From assembly GCF_006175985.1 (NCBI RefSeq), contig NZ_SRSH01000025.1:1-64000 (forward strand): a stretch of 64,000 bases of DNA, read 5' to 3'. The position numbers were made by a program, and so were the translations under genes. The notes beneath the pieces were generated by a model. The model searched no databases. It saw only the letters and a program-made list of their open reading frames with translations, and was not told where the DNA came from. Shown here piece by piece: positions 35,269 to 44,902 of the stretch; within the stretch, counting starts at the first letter, position 1, and each line of letters begins with the position of its first letter. The DNA comes from Methylotetracoccus oryzae. Its GTDB lineage: Bacteria > Pseudomonadota > Gammaproteobacteria > Methylococcales > Methylococcaceae.

Positions 35269-35983
35269 GACGGTACTCTCCTTCGAAAAGACTCTTTTCA
35301 ACGAGCGCCTGGGTCGGGCAAGTTTGCACGCAGGCACCGCAGCTGACGCACTCGGAATCGAAAAAGGGCTGATCCTGGCCCGCCGCCACCTTCGACTCGA
35401 AACCGCGTCCGTCGATGGTCAGGGCAAAGGTCCCCTGTATCTCCTCGCAAGCCCGTACACAGCGACTGCAGACGATGCACTTGGCGGGATCGAAGAGAAA
35501 GTACGGGTTGGACTCATCGACCGGACTGGCCTGATGGTTCTCACCCGTGCCGTAGGGATGAGAGGTCACGCCCAGCCGCTGCAAGGTTTCGTGAAATTCA
35601 CTCCACCCGCCCGGGATGTCCTCGGCAGGGAAGTCGGACAGGTACAGCTCCATGACGCCTCGGCGCAACGCCGCCAGCTTCTCCGATTCGGTCCGCACCG
35701 CCATGCCCTCCTCCACCAGCGTCGTGCAACTGGCGGGAAACCCCTTCCGGCCTTCGACTTCAACCAGGCACACCCGGCAACTACCGAAAGGTTCGAGGGT
35801 ATCGCTGGCGCACAGCTTGGGCACCGCATGGCCGGCGCGGGCGGCCGCCAGCATCACTGAACTTCCCACCGGTACCGTGACGGAAACGCCATCGATGGTC
35901 AGCGTAACGTCGGGTCCATCCCGAGGAGGGGTTCCCAGATCGACGCCATCACGAAGATCTCGAAGCTCAGCCCACATGCGCAA
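35246..35983 (-). CDS. FeS protein equal to the N-terminal arm of FdsA/NuoG (split subunit)
   Basis: The 245-residue protein has an N-terminal [2Fe-2S] ferredoxin domain (LCASDTLEPFGSCRVCLVEVEG...CTT), the His-Cys cluster region of NuoG type in the middle, and two [4Fe-4S] motifs near the C-terminus (CIVCSRCVRACEE and CVSCGACVQTCP). It corresponds to residues 1-240 of fused FdsA. The end of this gene (TQALVEKSLFEGEY) overlaps the start of fdsA by 23 nt in another frame, and the fdsA start has its own Shine-Dalgarno site. This is therefore a genuine gene fission and not a sequencing frameshift. It should relay electrons from the formate site. Confidence 0.88.
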   Translation of the reverse strand: MRMWAELRDLRDGVDLGTPPRDGPDVTLTIDGVSVTVPVGSSVMLAAARAGHAVPKLCASDTLEPFGSCRVCLVEVEGRKGFPASCTTLVEEGMAVRTESEKLAALRRGVMELYLSDFPAEDIPGGWSEFHETLQRLGVTSHPYGTGENHQASPVDESNPYFLFDPAKCIVCSRCVRACEEIQGTFALTIDGRGFESKVAAGQDQPFFDSECVSCGACVQTCPTQALVEKSLFEGEYRHAQSTEA

Positions 35984-36279
35984 ATCTCCCGCGAATTGCC
36001 TAATTATTATCAGACTCTATAGCTAGGTCTTTGCCCGATATGTTGGCCCGAGACGGGGACTTCGTCAACACCTCGACGACACCCTCTGCCGCAAGGCAAG
36101 AAGGACCGCCCCCCCCTCAATGGCGAACCCGAGCGGGAATTACGGCGTGATGCGGAGCGTCGTCGGAGAGGAAGAGTCGGGGGCAAGGGCCGCGATGCTC
36201 GGCCGAGGGCGAGACCGATGGCTCATGTCAAAGCGGCGGGGATCTGCGGAAATCAGCTAACGAAACAGCAAGGCGCCGC

Positions 36280-36684
36280 TCAGCCCGGATAGGCGTTGGC
36301 CCTGCTGCCGGGCTGAACCGGCTGGACGTTGTGCGACTGTTCGTCGATTGCCCGTATGCGCGTCTCCATGTAGAGCAGCGCGTCGTTGATGCCCTCTTCG
36401 GTCAACCGGCTGTCGGTAGGCGGGCTCAGATAGCCCTGCGCGGCGTGTTGCCGCAACACCGATTCCCAGTCGAAGACGCGGTCATCCCAGGCTTCGATCT
36501 CGTCGAGCGGGGGGGCTTCGAGGTTCGCGCCGTCATGACAGGAGGCACACGCGCCCTGGTAGATGTGCAGGCCTCGGCGGTAATCCGGAGGCCGCACCAC
36601 CACCGGTGCAGGCGGCTCGGCCGGAGGCGGACTGGAGCAGCCCACTGCCACCAGCGGGAGAAGCACAAGTAACCATCGCCACAT
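36280..36684 (-). CDS. Lipoprotein c-type cytochrome
   Basis: The 134-residue protein has a lipobox (LVAVGC, Cys16) and one heme motif CASCH (Cys46-His50). It has a Pro-rich linker and a short class-I-like cytochrome fold with NDALLYMETRI helices; a Met axial ligand is not certain. The upstream in-frame ATG at 36735 is less likely because MWRWLLVLLPL is a clean signal start. It stands between the formate dehydrogenase genes and metF. It is anchored in the membrane facing the periplasm, and its redox partner is unknown. Confidence 0.82.
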   Translation of the reverse strand: MWRWLLVLLPLVAVGCSSPPPAEPPAPVVVRPPDYRRGLHIYQGACASCHDGANLEAPPLDEIEAWDDRVFDWESVLRQHAAQGYLSPPTDSRLTEEGINDALLYMETRIRAIDEQSHNVQPVQPGSRANAYPG

Positions 36685-36918
36685 CGGGTCGCGGTCAAGC
36701 GCTTCCGATGAACGGGGCGTGCTGTCGCTCACCATCGGGACCCCGGGTCGATAGCGACCCAGCGGAGCGAAATCCGCCTCACCGCGAACCCGCGAGAACG
36801 ACCGCTCAGACCGTACCGACCGGGAATGACTGAAATCATCGAACTGTTCCGCGCGTTCGGTCAGCCTCGGCCAGTGGCGGAAGCACCTTTGACCTCGTGC
36901 GCCGAAATGCCGAAAGCT

Positions 36919-37776
36919 TCAGGCAGCGGCAATGCCCAGATTGTCCCAGATCGCGAGGCTGGCCTCGGACTGGTTCAAGGTATAGAAATGCAGGCCCGGG
37001 GCTCCGCCATCGAGCAGCGCTCGACAGAGATCCGTCACGACTTCGATACCGAAGGCACGGATCGCCGGGCGATCGTCGCCGAAGCCTTCGAGCCGCTTGC
37101 GGATCCAGCGCGGGATATCGGCACCGCACAACTCCGAGAAACGCGCCAATTGGGTGTAGTTGGTGATCGGCATGATCCCGGGCACGATCGGGATATCGAT
37201 CCCGCCCTTGCGGCAATCGTCCACGAATCGAAAGTAAGCCGCGGGGTTGTAGAAATACTGTGTGATCGCGCTGTTCGCGCCCGCTTCGACCTTGCGCTTG
37301 AAGTTGCGGATGTCGAGTTCGATGTTCGGCGCCTGCGGGTGACACTCGGGATACGCCGCAACCTCGATGTTGAAATGATCCCCGGTTTCCTGGCGAATGA
37401 AGGCGACCAACTCGGAGGCGTAGCGAAACTCGCCGGCCGACAACATACCGGAGGGCAGGTCGCCGCGCAGCGCGACGATGTGGCGAATACCCTGAACGCG
37501 GTAACGGTCCAGCACTTCGCGAATGTTCTCGCGGGTCGACGCGACGCAGGAAAGGTGCGGGGCGCATTCGATGCCGGTGCGGCCCTGTATCTCGACGACG
37601 GTCTCGAAAGTGCGTTCGCGTGTCGAACCGCCGGCGCCAAAGGTCACCGAGCAGAAGCGTGGACGGAGCCGGGCCAGTTTGTCGACCGTCACCCGCAACG
37701 CGCTCGCCGACTCCTCACTCTTCGGCGGAAAGAACTCGAAACTGTAAAGCTTGCCGTTCGTGGTATGCGATGCCAT
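36919..37776 (-). CDS. metF: Methylenetetrahydrofolate reductase
   Basis: The 285-residue FAD-dependent (beta/alpha)8 barrel reduces 5,10-methylene-THF to 5-methyl-THF for methionine synthesis. Key segments are SFEFFPPKSEES near the N-terminus, FCSVTFGAGGSTRERT, HLSCVASTRENI, IVALRGDLPSG and ITQYFYNP. It lies downstream of ahcY (184 nt gap) on the same strand, the usual ahcY-metF operon under SAH riboswitch control. Length is normal. The opposite strand is open over much of this region, but that is a codon-bias shadow. Confidence 0.95.
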   Translation of the reverse strand: MASHTTNGKLYSFEFFPPKSEESASALRVTVDKLARLRPRFCSVTFGAGGSTRERTFETVVEIQGRTGIECAPHLSCVASTRENIREVLDRYRVQGIRHIVALRGDLPSGMLSAGEFRYASELVAFIRQETGDHFNIEVAAYPECHPQAPNIELDIRNFKRKVEAGANSAITQYFYNPAAYFRFVDDCRKGGIDIPIVPGIMPITNYTQLARFSELCGADIPRWIRKRLEGFGDDRPAIRAFGIEVVTDLCRALLDGGAPGLHFYTLNQSEASLAIWDNLGIAAA

Positions 37777-37959
37777 CGGTACACTCGGAAACTGTGGCTG
37801 GCATGCGACTGCTCAACGACGAACCGAGGAGCCACCGCACTCAGCCGGCCCGCGGCAGCGACGGGCAAGATGCCTGTCGCCGCAACGGAAGATGAAGAAG
37901 TGCGTCGAGAGGACGACCTTAGCCGTCTCGTCGACGCGAATCCGGCGCGGAAGACCGGA

Positions 37960-39378
<1,419 letters not shown>

Positions 39379-39434
39379 AGGCATGTGCTCCCAGTGATTT
39401 AGCCGGGGTCCGACGATGGGACCCACTAAACAAA

Positions 39435-39522
39435 CCGAGCGCCGTTGTCCGTTCCGTCGTGTTGGCCGAGCCTAGCATCGATGCTCATCTTGCGATGGAC
39501 CGATGTCGCAGCGCTCCTCAGC
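39435..39522 (-). promoter_or_regulatory. SAH riboswitch
   Basis: The minus strand carries the family signature in order: GAGGAGCGCTGCGAC (39519-39505), then GGCTCGG (39472-39466), then AACGGCGCTC (39446-39437). The GCGCTGC/GGCGC pairing needed for the LL-type pseudoknot is intact. It lies 57 nt upstream of ahcY, the standard location in beta- and gammaproteobacteria. SAH binding switches ahcY-metF on. Confidence 0.93.
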
Positions 39523-39581
39523 ATTCACGACACCATCGAGAACCCGATGGCGGGGTATTCTTGGTGTAACCAGTGATTGTG

Positions 39582-39629
39582 TCGGGGAAGCCCCGATCAG
39601 CGAGGGACGGCATCGAAGCCGCCCCTCGC
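39582..39629 (-). terminator. Double hairpin after metK
   Basis: GCGAGGGaCGGC (39600-39611) pairs with GCCGcCCCTCGC (39618-39629) around ATCGAA, and a second hairpin TCGGGG/CCCCGA lies at 39582-39596. Both follow the metK stop on the minus strand. There is no T tract, so termination may rely on Rho. They separate metK from the riboswitch-controlled ahcY unit. Confidence 0.5.
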
Positions 39630-39643
39630 GCTCCAGCAGGACG

Positions 39644-40804
39644 TCAGAGACCCGCCGCCTCGCGCAGCAATTCGGCCTTGTCCGTTTTCTCCCAGCTGAA
39701 GCTGGCCTCTGTCCGGCCGAAGTGGCCATAGGACGCCGTCGGAAGGTAGATCGGCCGCAGCAGATCCAGCATCGCGATCAGGCCCTTCGGGCGCATGTCG
39801 AAATGCTCCCGGACGATCTTGCTCAGCTTGTCTTCGGGAATCTTGCCGGTGCCGAAGGTCTCGATGGTCACCGAGGTCGGCTCGGCGACGCCGATGGCAT
39901 AGGACACCTGGATCTCACAGCGATCAGCCAGGCCGGCAGCCACGATATTCTTGGCCACGTAGCGGGCCATGTAAGCCGCCGAACGGTCGACCTTGGACGG
40001 GTCCTTGCCGCTGAACGCACCGCCCCCGTGGCGCGCCATGCCGCCATAGGTATCGACGATGATCTTGCGCCCGGTCAGTCCGCAGTCGCCAACCGGACCG
40101 CCAACGATGAACTGGCCGGTCGGGTTGATGAAATACTTGGTGTCCTTGTGCAGCCATTCGGACGGCAGCACGTGGAGGATGATCTCCTCCATGACCGCCT
40201 CGCGGATGTCCTTCTGGCTGACTTCCGGCGAATGCTGCGTCGACAGGACGACGGCATCGATGGCCACCGGCTTGTGGTTCTCGTAGCGGAACGTGACCTG
40301 ACTCTTCGCGTCCGGGCGCAGCCACGGCAACACCTTCCTCTTGCGGACTTCGGCCTGACGCTGCACGAGCCGGTGCGAGTACGTGATGGGCGCCGGCATC
40401 AGCACGTCGGTCTCATTCGTCGCATAGCCGAACATCAGACCCTGGTCGCCTGCGCCCTGCTCGTGATCGGCCTTCTCGTCGACGCCCATCGCGATATCGG
40501 GCGACTGTTTGCCGATCGCCGTCAACACCGCACAGGTCTGCCAGTCGAAACCGATCTCGGGATTGTCGTAACCGATGTCGTGGACGACCTTGCGCACCAG
40601 TTCTTCGGTGTCCACCCAGGCGGTCGTGGTCACTTCCCCGGCCAGGACCACCATCCCGGTCTTGACCATCGTTTCAACGGCCACGCGGGATTTCGGGTCC
40701 TGACGCAACAGCTCGTCGAGTACCGCATCCGAAACCTGATCGGCGACTTTGTCGGGATGACCTTCCGCAACCGACTCGGAGGTGAAAATAAAGTCTTGAC
40801 TCAC
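39644..40804 (-). CDS. metK: S-adenosylmethionine synthetase
   Basis: The 386-residue enzyme makes SAM from ATP and methionine. Visible motifs are [15 protein letters not shown] at the N-terminus (ATP site), [15 protein letters not shown] (family signature) and [20 protein letters not shown] (P-loop-like signature). The start codon is GTG 40804 (reads MSQDFIFTS). It lies upstream of ahcY-metF on the same strand but with its own 3' hairpins, and no riboswitch was seen in its leader. It completes the methyl cycle with its neighbours. Confidence 0.96.
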   Translation of the reverse strand: MSQDFIFTSESVAEGHPDKVADQVSDAVLDELLRQDPKSRVAVETMVKTGMVVLAGEVTTTAWVDTEELVRKVVHDIGYDNPEIGFDWQTCAVLTAIGKQSPDIAMGVDEKADHEQGAGDQGLMFGYATNETDVLMPAPITYSHRLVQRQAEVRKRKVLPWLRPDAKSQVTFRYENHKPVAIDAVVLSTQHSPEVSQKDIREAVMEEIILHVLPSEWLHKDTKYFINPTGQFIVGGPVGDCGLTGRKIIVDTYGGMARHGGGAFSGKDPSKVDRSAAYMARYVAKNIVAAGLADRCEIQVSYAIGVAEPTSVTIETFGTGKIPEDKLSKIVREHFDMRPKGLIAMLDLLRPIYLPTASYGHFGRTEASFSWEKTDKAELLREAAGL

Positions 40805-40961
40805 GTCGATTTATCCCTACGTAACGTTTGAATAGCCAGGTAAAGTACAACTTTCGCCAGCGCAACGCAAATTTTGACGCGCGGTCTGCGGATGTGGTGC
40901 CGGGCGCCGGCAGTGCCTGTTGCGGGCGGGAAACCCTGATCGACCGGCAGCCCTCCCGCCG

Positions 40962-41474
40962 CTACCCGCCACCATCCAATAGACGTGGGCGGGGCACGAA
41001 GCCGAGCCAGGCATCGAGACCCAGCAGCAGCAGAGCGATTGGGAGGGTCAACAGCAACAGGGCCAGGGCCAGCGTCAAGCCGCTCTCGGAACCGATGGGC
41101 TGGCCACCGCGATAATGCAGCACGACGCCGTACAAACCTGCAAGCATCAGGGTTGCGACGGCGATCGCAAAAAGAAACACATAGCGGTCGTCCAGTTGAA
41201 AGCTTTGGTGAACGATGTCATTCAACAGCGTGACGCCCAGGGGAAGGTAGGCCAGGGTCGCCGGCAAAGCGAGCGGATACGCCTTGCGAAACGGCAAGGC
41301 AAGCCCGACCGCCTTTCTGGCCACAACGACAAGACACCAGCCAAAGCCCAGGGCTGCCACGAGATAGGTCGCGAGGATCACCACGACGTCCATCAGACCC
41401 AACGAGCCCGAGCCGGTCAACAGCGCGAGGGTAGCGGACAGCAATGCGTGAGACTTGAAGAAGAACGGGTTCAT
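40962..41474 (-). CDS. Integral membrane protein of unknown function
   Basis: The 170-residue protein starts at ATG 41474 (MNPFFFKSHALLSATLALL). It has five hydrophobic segments, including MDVVVILATYLVAALGFGW, YPLALPATLAYLPLGVTLL, YVFLFAIAVATLMLAGLYG and LTLALALLLLTLPIALLLLG. The frame is open further upstream to 41816, but that part is Arg/Pro-rich and unlike protein. No family recognised. It lies between a large secreted protein gene and metK on the same strand. Confidence 0.7.
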   Translation of the reverse strand: MNPFFFKSHALLSATLALLTGSGSLGLMDVVVILATYLVAALGFGWCLVVVARKAVGLALPFRKAYPLALPATLAYLPLGVTLLNDIVHQSFQLDDRYVFLFAIAVATLMLAGLYGVVLHYRGGQPIGSESGLTLALALLLLTLPIALLLLGLDAWLGFVPRPRLLDGGG

Positions 41475-41617
41475 GGCATCCGGCCAGCCTGTCGCCAAAA
41501 GCCGGCATGATCGTGCACCCAGCCCGAGCCTGCAAGCGGCGGGGCACCCGCCGGGGTCACCGAAGATACAGGACGTGCCGCACAGCCGTGAGGGACCGGC
41601 ACGGGCGCTACTCCACC

Positions 41618-43459
41618 TTACGGCACAGGCAGCCGGCGAGACTCGAACGAGCCCTTGCGAATGTTGAAGAACGCCAACTCGGGAAGACTGAACAGCACAC
41701 CGCGGAGCCCTTCGCTGACACGTTCGCCCTTGTCGAACGCGGCGGTGACGACCCCGCCTCCCGCATTCAGCAGGCCGTAGCCGAGGTTCAGGGAGCCCAG
41801 CAAGGGGCGCAGCCACGGCCAGTCCTCGGTGAAGAACAGAAACCGCGTATCTCCGGGGCGCGGCTCATAGAGCGCGGACGTCGCGGTCGTCGCCTCGGCC
41901 AGGCGGATCCACAGCGGGTTCCCGCGTGCAGAGAAAGCGGCCAGCGCGCGATTGCGGTAGGACGGCAGCATGAACCGCCGGTCCGGAGCAAGCCGCCTGG
42001 CGAGCTTCTCGTACAGCAGAAACGGGATGAAGGCCAAGTCCGCAACGGGGTCCACATTGCCTCCGAGCAGGCGCTCCTGGTCGCGGTCCGTCGGGAGCGC
42101 GGAACTGAGCGCTCGAACGAGCTCGGTTGCGCAGTTACGTCGAATCAGATGGTAGCCGTAGACCGCTTTCATCTTGTCCCGAAAGACGCGATGCTGCTGC
42201 TCGGCAAACCCAACCCGCCGGTCCGCCAGAGGTCGAGGACTGGCGATCAGGGGTATCGCGCCTCCGACGGGCCCGGCGGCGGACGGCACCATCCTCTCGG
42301 CCGGATAGGCGCGGCGCCGCCCGGTCCGGACCTCATGCCGCACCGCATCGAGCCGCGCCGCGGCATTCTCGAGCACGTTCAGCGAGGCTTCATCCGCTTC
42401 ATCGAGTGCAAAATACTCGCGGCGAGCGGCGGCGAATTGCTGCCGCAGATTGGCCTCGGCCAGCGGTAGTACGGCCGTCTCGGGACTCGCGGGCAATTCC
42501 GGAAAATCAAGACCGTACCAGGGATTCAGTAACAGGAGGCGGTTCTGCATCAGCGAACGTTGCACGGCGGCCAGGCGGGCCAGCGCCAGCAGCAGCGCGC
42601 CGCCGGCATCGATCCGTGCGGAACCCAGCAGCGACACACTCGAAGCCTCGAGCGCCCGCGCCAGCTCACGCAGCCGTTCCCGTTCGCCCGGCTTCAGCCC
42701 GGCGCGGACATCATCACCGGCCCCGTCCAGGAGTGCCTGCGGGTGCAGCGACCACGCACCCTTCAGCACCTGCAGAGCCACCCATTGCGATGCCAGGTTC
42801 CGGTAATGTCCCTCGAAGGTATCGGGATAAGGAGCGTGACGCTCGGGATCGACGTGCCATGGCCCGACGTCCGGTACGCCGTGGTCCAGGGAGCGGATGC
42901 GAGCCTCCAGCGCCCTTCCTTCCTGCGACAGGTAATGCGGGCCGCGCTGCTCGGCGATCCGGGTATGCAAGGAGTCGAACTCGGCGCTGGCGCCGGCTCG
43001 GAACAAGCCGACTCGCGCCAGCGCGGGGGCATGGCCGGACTCGACGCTTGTCAGCAGCGCCGCATCCCGATCCAGAGCCTCCAGGAAATCCAGATGCCCG
43101 TGCTGCACCAGATACAAATGCACGAACCGGTCCCGCACGCGCTCGACATCCGCCGGGGAGAACGGCAACCGGGCCACATGAATGTTGCGATTGTCCCGGT
43201 CGTTGTAGGTCGTTCTGAAGCGGGACCAGTCATCGCGCGCCAGAACGAGTAGCCCTTCGTCTTCGTGCTGGTAGTGGAACACCTCCTCACCGACCCGCAG
43301 GGCAACGTGACCACCGCTGGATGTGCCGACGTTCGACTCGATATAGAGGAAATCCACGACGTCCGCTTCGGCAGCCGACGTCAGGGCCAGGAGCAGCAGT
43401 GCCGAGGCCCCTGCCGCTCCGGAGATCACGGCGACGCGAGAGGTACCGCGTGCCCGCAC
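41618..43459 (-). CDS. Large exported protein with permuted papain-like (NlpC/P60, LRAT-like) motifs
   Basis: This 613-residue protein has a signal peptide (VAVISGAAGASALLLLALTSAAEA). The mature start YIESNVGTSSGGHVALRVG contains a conserved-looking Gly-Gly-His, then EEVFHYQHEDEGLLVL. Far downstream, YGYHLIRRNCATELVRAL gives an Asn-Cys pair. His early and Asn-Cys later is the order in circularly permuted NlpC/P60 and LRAT-type folds and in DUF4105-like proteins. The region between is helical, with weak repeats. A peptidase or amidase acting in the periplasm or outer membrane is possible but only inferred. Confidence 0.6.
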   Translation of the reverse strand: MRARGTSRVAVISGAAGASALLLLALTSAAEADVVDFLYIESNVGTSSGGHVALRVGEEVFHYQHEDEGLLVLARDDWSRFRTTYNDRDNRNIHVARLPFSPADVERVRDRFVHLYLVQHGHLDFLEALDRDAALLTSVESGHAPALARVGLFRAGASAEFDSLHTRIAEQRGPHYLSQEGRALEARIRSLDHGVPDVGPWHVDPERHAPYPDTFEGHYRNLASQWVALQVLKGAWSLHPQALLDGAGDDVRAGLKPGERERLRELARALEASSVSLLGSARIDAGGALLLALARLAAVQRSLMQNRLLLLNPWYGLDFPELPASPETAVLPLAEANLRQQFAAARREYFALDEADEASLNVLENAAARLDAVRHEVRTGRRRAYPAERMVPSAAGPVGGAIPLIASPRPLADRRVGFAEQQHRVFRDKMKAVYGYHLIRRNCATELVRALSSALPTDRDQERLLGGNVDPVADLAFIPFLLYEKLARRLAPDRRFMLPSYRNRALAAFSARGNPLWIRLAEATTATSALYEPRPGDTRFLFFTEDWPWLRPLLGSLNLGYGLLNAGGGVVTAAFDKGERVSEGLRGVLFSLPELAFFNIRKGSFESRRLPVP

Positions 43460-43477
43460 GCTGTCGCGGACACTTGC

Positions 43478-43897
43478 TCAGTAGCGGTAGCCGTTCTCGA
43501 TCCATGAACGGGCTTCCGAGCGCGAGCCCAGGACCCCGGTCAGGAAGGCCTGTCGGCCGATGGCCTCCTTGGCCACACCCGCCTTCTTCAAACCCTGACC
43601 AATGCCGTAGTAGGTCGCCTTCTCGCTGGCCCAGTCGCTGATACCACGTTGCCCCGCGATGCGTCCCAACGCCGCCATGTAGCTGGCGGAGGTGAAATTG
43701 GAACCGACCACCGAAAGGGTCATGTTGGCGATGTCATCCCGATAGGGGATCTTCGCCTTGCCCACACCGTCCTTCGGACTCGACGACTCTGAACTCGACC
43801 CCAGCGATTCGGACGATTCACTGATCGACCATGAGATCGAACAGCCGGCGACACACAGTGAACACAGCAAGACTGCGAAACGTACGACAGGTCGCAT
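43478..43897 (-). CDS. Putative lipoprotein
   Basis: The 139-residue protein has a lipobox LCVAGC (Cys19) followed by a Ser/Glu-rich linker. The conserved-looking domain has YRDDIANMTLSVVGSNFTSA, LGRIAGQRGISDWASEKATYYGIGQGL and a C-terminal IENGYRY. I recognise it only as a widespread putative lipoprotein type without known role. It is 18 nt upstream of the large exported protein on the same strand, so they may be co-transcribed. Confidence 0.75.
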   Translation of the reverse strand: MRPVVRFAVLLCSLCVAGCSISWSISESSESLGSSSESSSPKDGVGKAKIPYRDDIANMTLSVVGSNFTSASYMAALGRIAGQRGISDWASEKATYYGIGQGLKKAGVAKEAIGRQAFLTGVLGSRSEARSWIENGYRY

Positions 43898-43926
43898 TGC
43901 AATATCTCCCTTGGGAAGTTCTCGGC

Positions 43927-44577
43927 TCAGGCCGGCTCGGCCACGGTCAGTTTGAAATCGTCGCGCGTCGCGCTGCGCAGGGCCTCGGCCAGCCGGTCCA
44001 GGTCATCTTCGGCGACGCGGGCGCGCAGGCACACTCCCGCCGCGTCGAAAGATTCCTGGCGTTCCTGAGCACACAAGGCATCCAACAGATGGTACAGGCT
44101 GCCCAGATGCGCGAAGGGCACGTGGATCTCCACCGCGCGCCGCGGCCACTCCGTGTGCTTCGGCGCCTGTCGCAGCACTTCCGCGGCGGCTCCGCCATAA
44201 GCCCGAACCAGTCCACCAGCGCCGAGCTTCGTGCCACCGAAATAGCGCACGACCCCGACCACGACATGGTCCAGTCCCTGCCCTTCGATCGCCCGGTAAA
44301 TTGGCTGCCCGGCCGTACCGCTGGGCTCGCCGGCATCGGAGAAACGGTAGCCCTGCCCGATGCGATAAGCCCAGCACAGGTGTGAAGCGTCCGGGTAACG
44401 CGCCGCCAACCCGCCCAGATACTGCAGCGCCGCTTCCGTCGCATCGGCCCGCGCGGCAAACGCGAGAAAAATCGAACCCTTGACGTCGTCGCGGTGCTCA
44501 GCCGGGGCGGCGAGGGTCAGGTAGCTCACGGCTCGTTCCCCTTCGGACGGGGGTACCCCCGCGCCCGCGTCAGACAA
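43927..44577 (-). CDS. yigZ: YigZ/IMPACT-family protein
   Basis: The 216-residue protein has the UPF0029 N-terminal domain: [47 protein letters not shown] and [29 protein letters not shown]-terminal DUF1949-like ferredoxin fold follows. Eukaryotic IMPACT regulates Gcn2; the bacterial role is unclear, possibly in translation stress. It overlaps the preceding 83-residue gene by 8 nt. Confidence 0.93.
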   Translation of the reverse strand: MSDAGAGVPPSEGERAVSYLTLAAPAEHRDDVKGSIFLAFAARADATEAALQYLGGLAARYPDASHLCWAYRIGQGYRFSDAGEPSGTAGQPIYRAIEGQGLDHVVVGVVRYFGGTKLGAGGLVRAYGGAAAEVLRQAPKHTEWPRRAVEIHVPFAHLGSLYHLLDALCAQERQESFDAAGVCLRARVAEDDLDRLAEALRSATRDDFKLTVAEPA

Positions 44578-44821
44578 AAAAGGACTTGATCGACGACTCG
44601 ATGAGGCTCCACGGCAGAATCAAGGGCTTCTTGTCGATCATGATCGACATCTGTGCCCCCTCGATGCGATAGCGCCCCTGCAGGCCCTTGCCGGCAAACC
44701 GCCCTTCCATTTCATCGCCGGCAAACTCGAAGCCGTTGCTACCGGCGGTCTTGCGGGCCTTCTCGATGACCACGCTCGGCTCTTTGGACAACGCCACCTG
44801 ATACGTCTTGATCTTGCTCAT
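44570..44821 (-). CDS. Small PHA-granule-region-like protein
   Basis: The 83-residue protein reads [20 protein letters not shown], then [20 protein letters not shown], and ends [19 protein letters not shown]. The pattern GxGxxGxYxIxGxxxxIxIxKKPxxLPWSxIE recalls the polyhydroxyalkanoic-acid-system family (PF09650-like). No PHA genes are nearby, so a PHA role is doubtful. It is the first gene of the pair with yigZ. Confidence 0.6.
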   Translation of the reverse strand: MSKIKTYQVALSKEPSVVIEKARKTAGSNGFEFAGDEMEGRFAGKGLQGRYRIEGAQMSIMIDKKPLILPWSLIESSIKSFFV

Positions 44822-44902
44822 TCACGCTTCTCACAGGAAACAGCACAACTTTCATTAGCATAAACTGGACTTCCAGCGCGCGCCATGCCCGGCTGAGATG
44901 AC

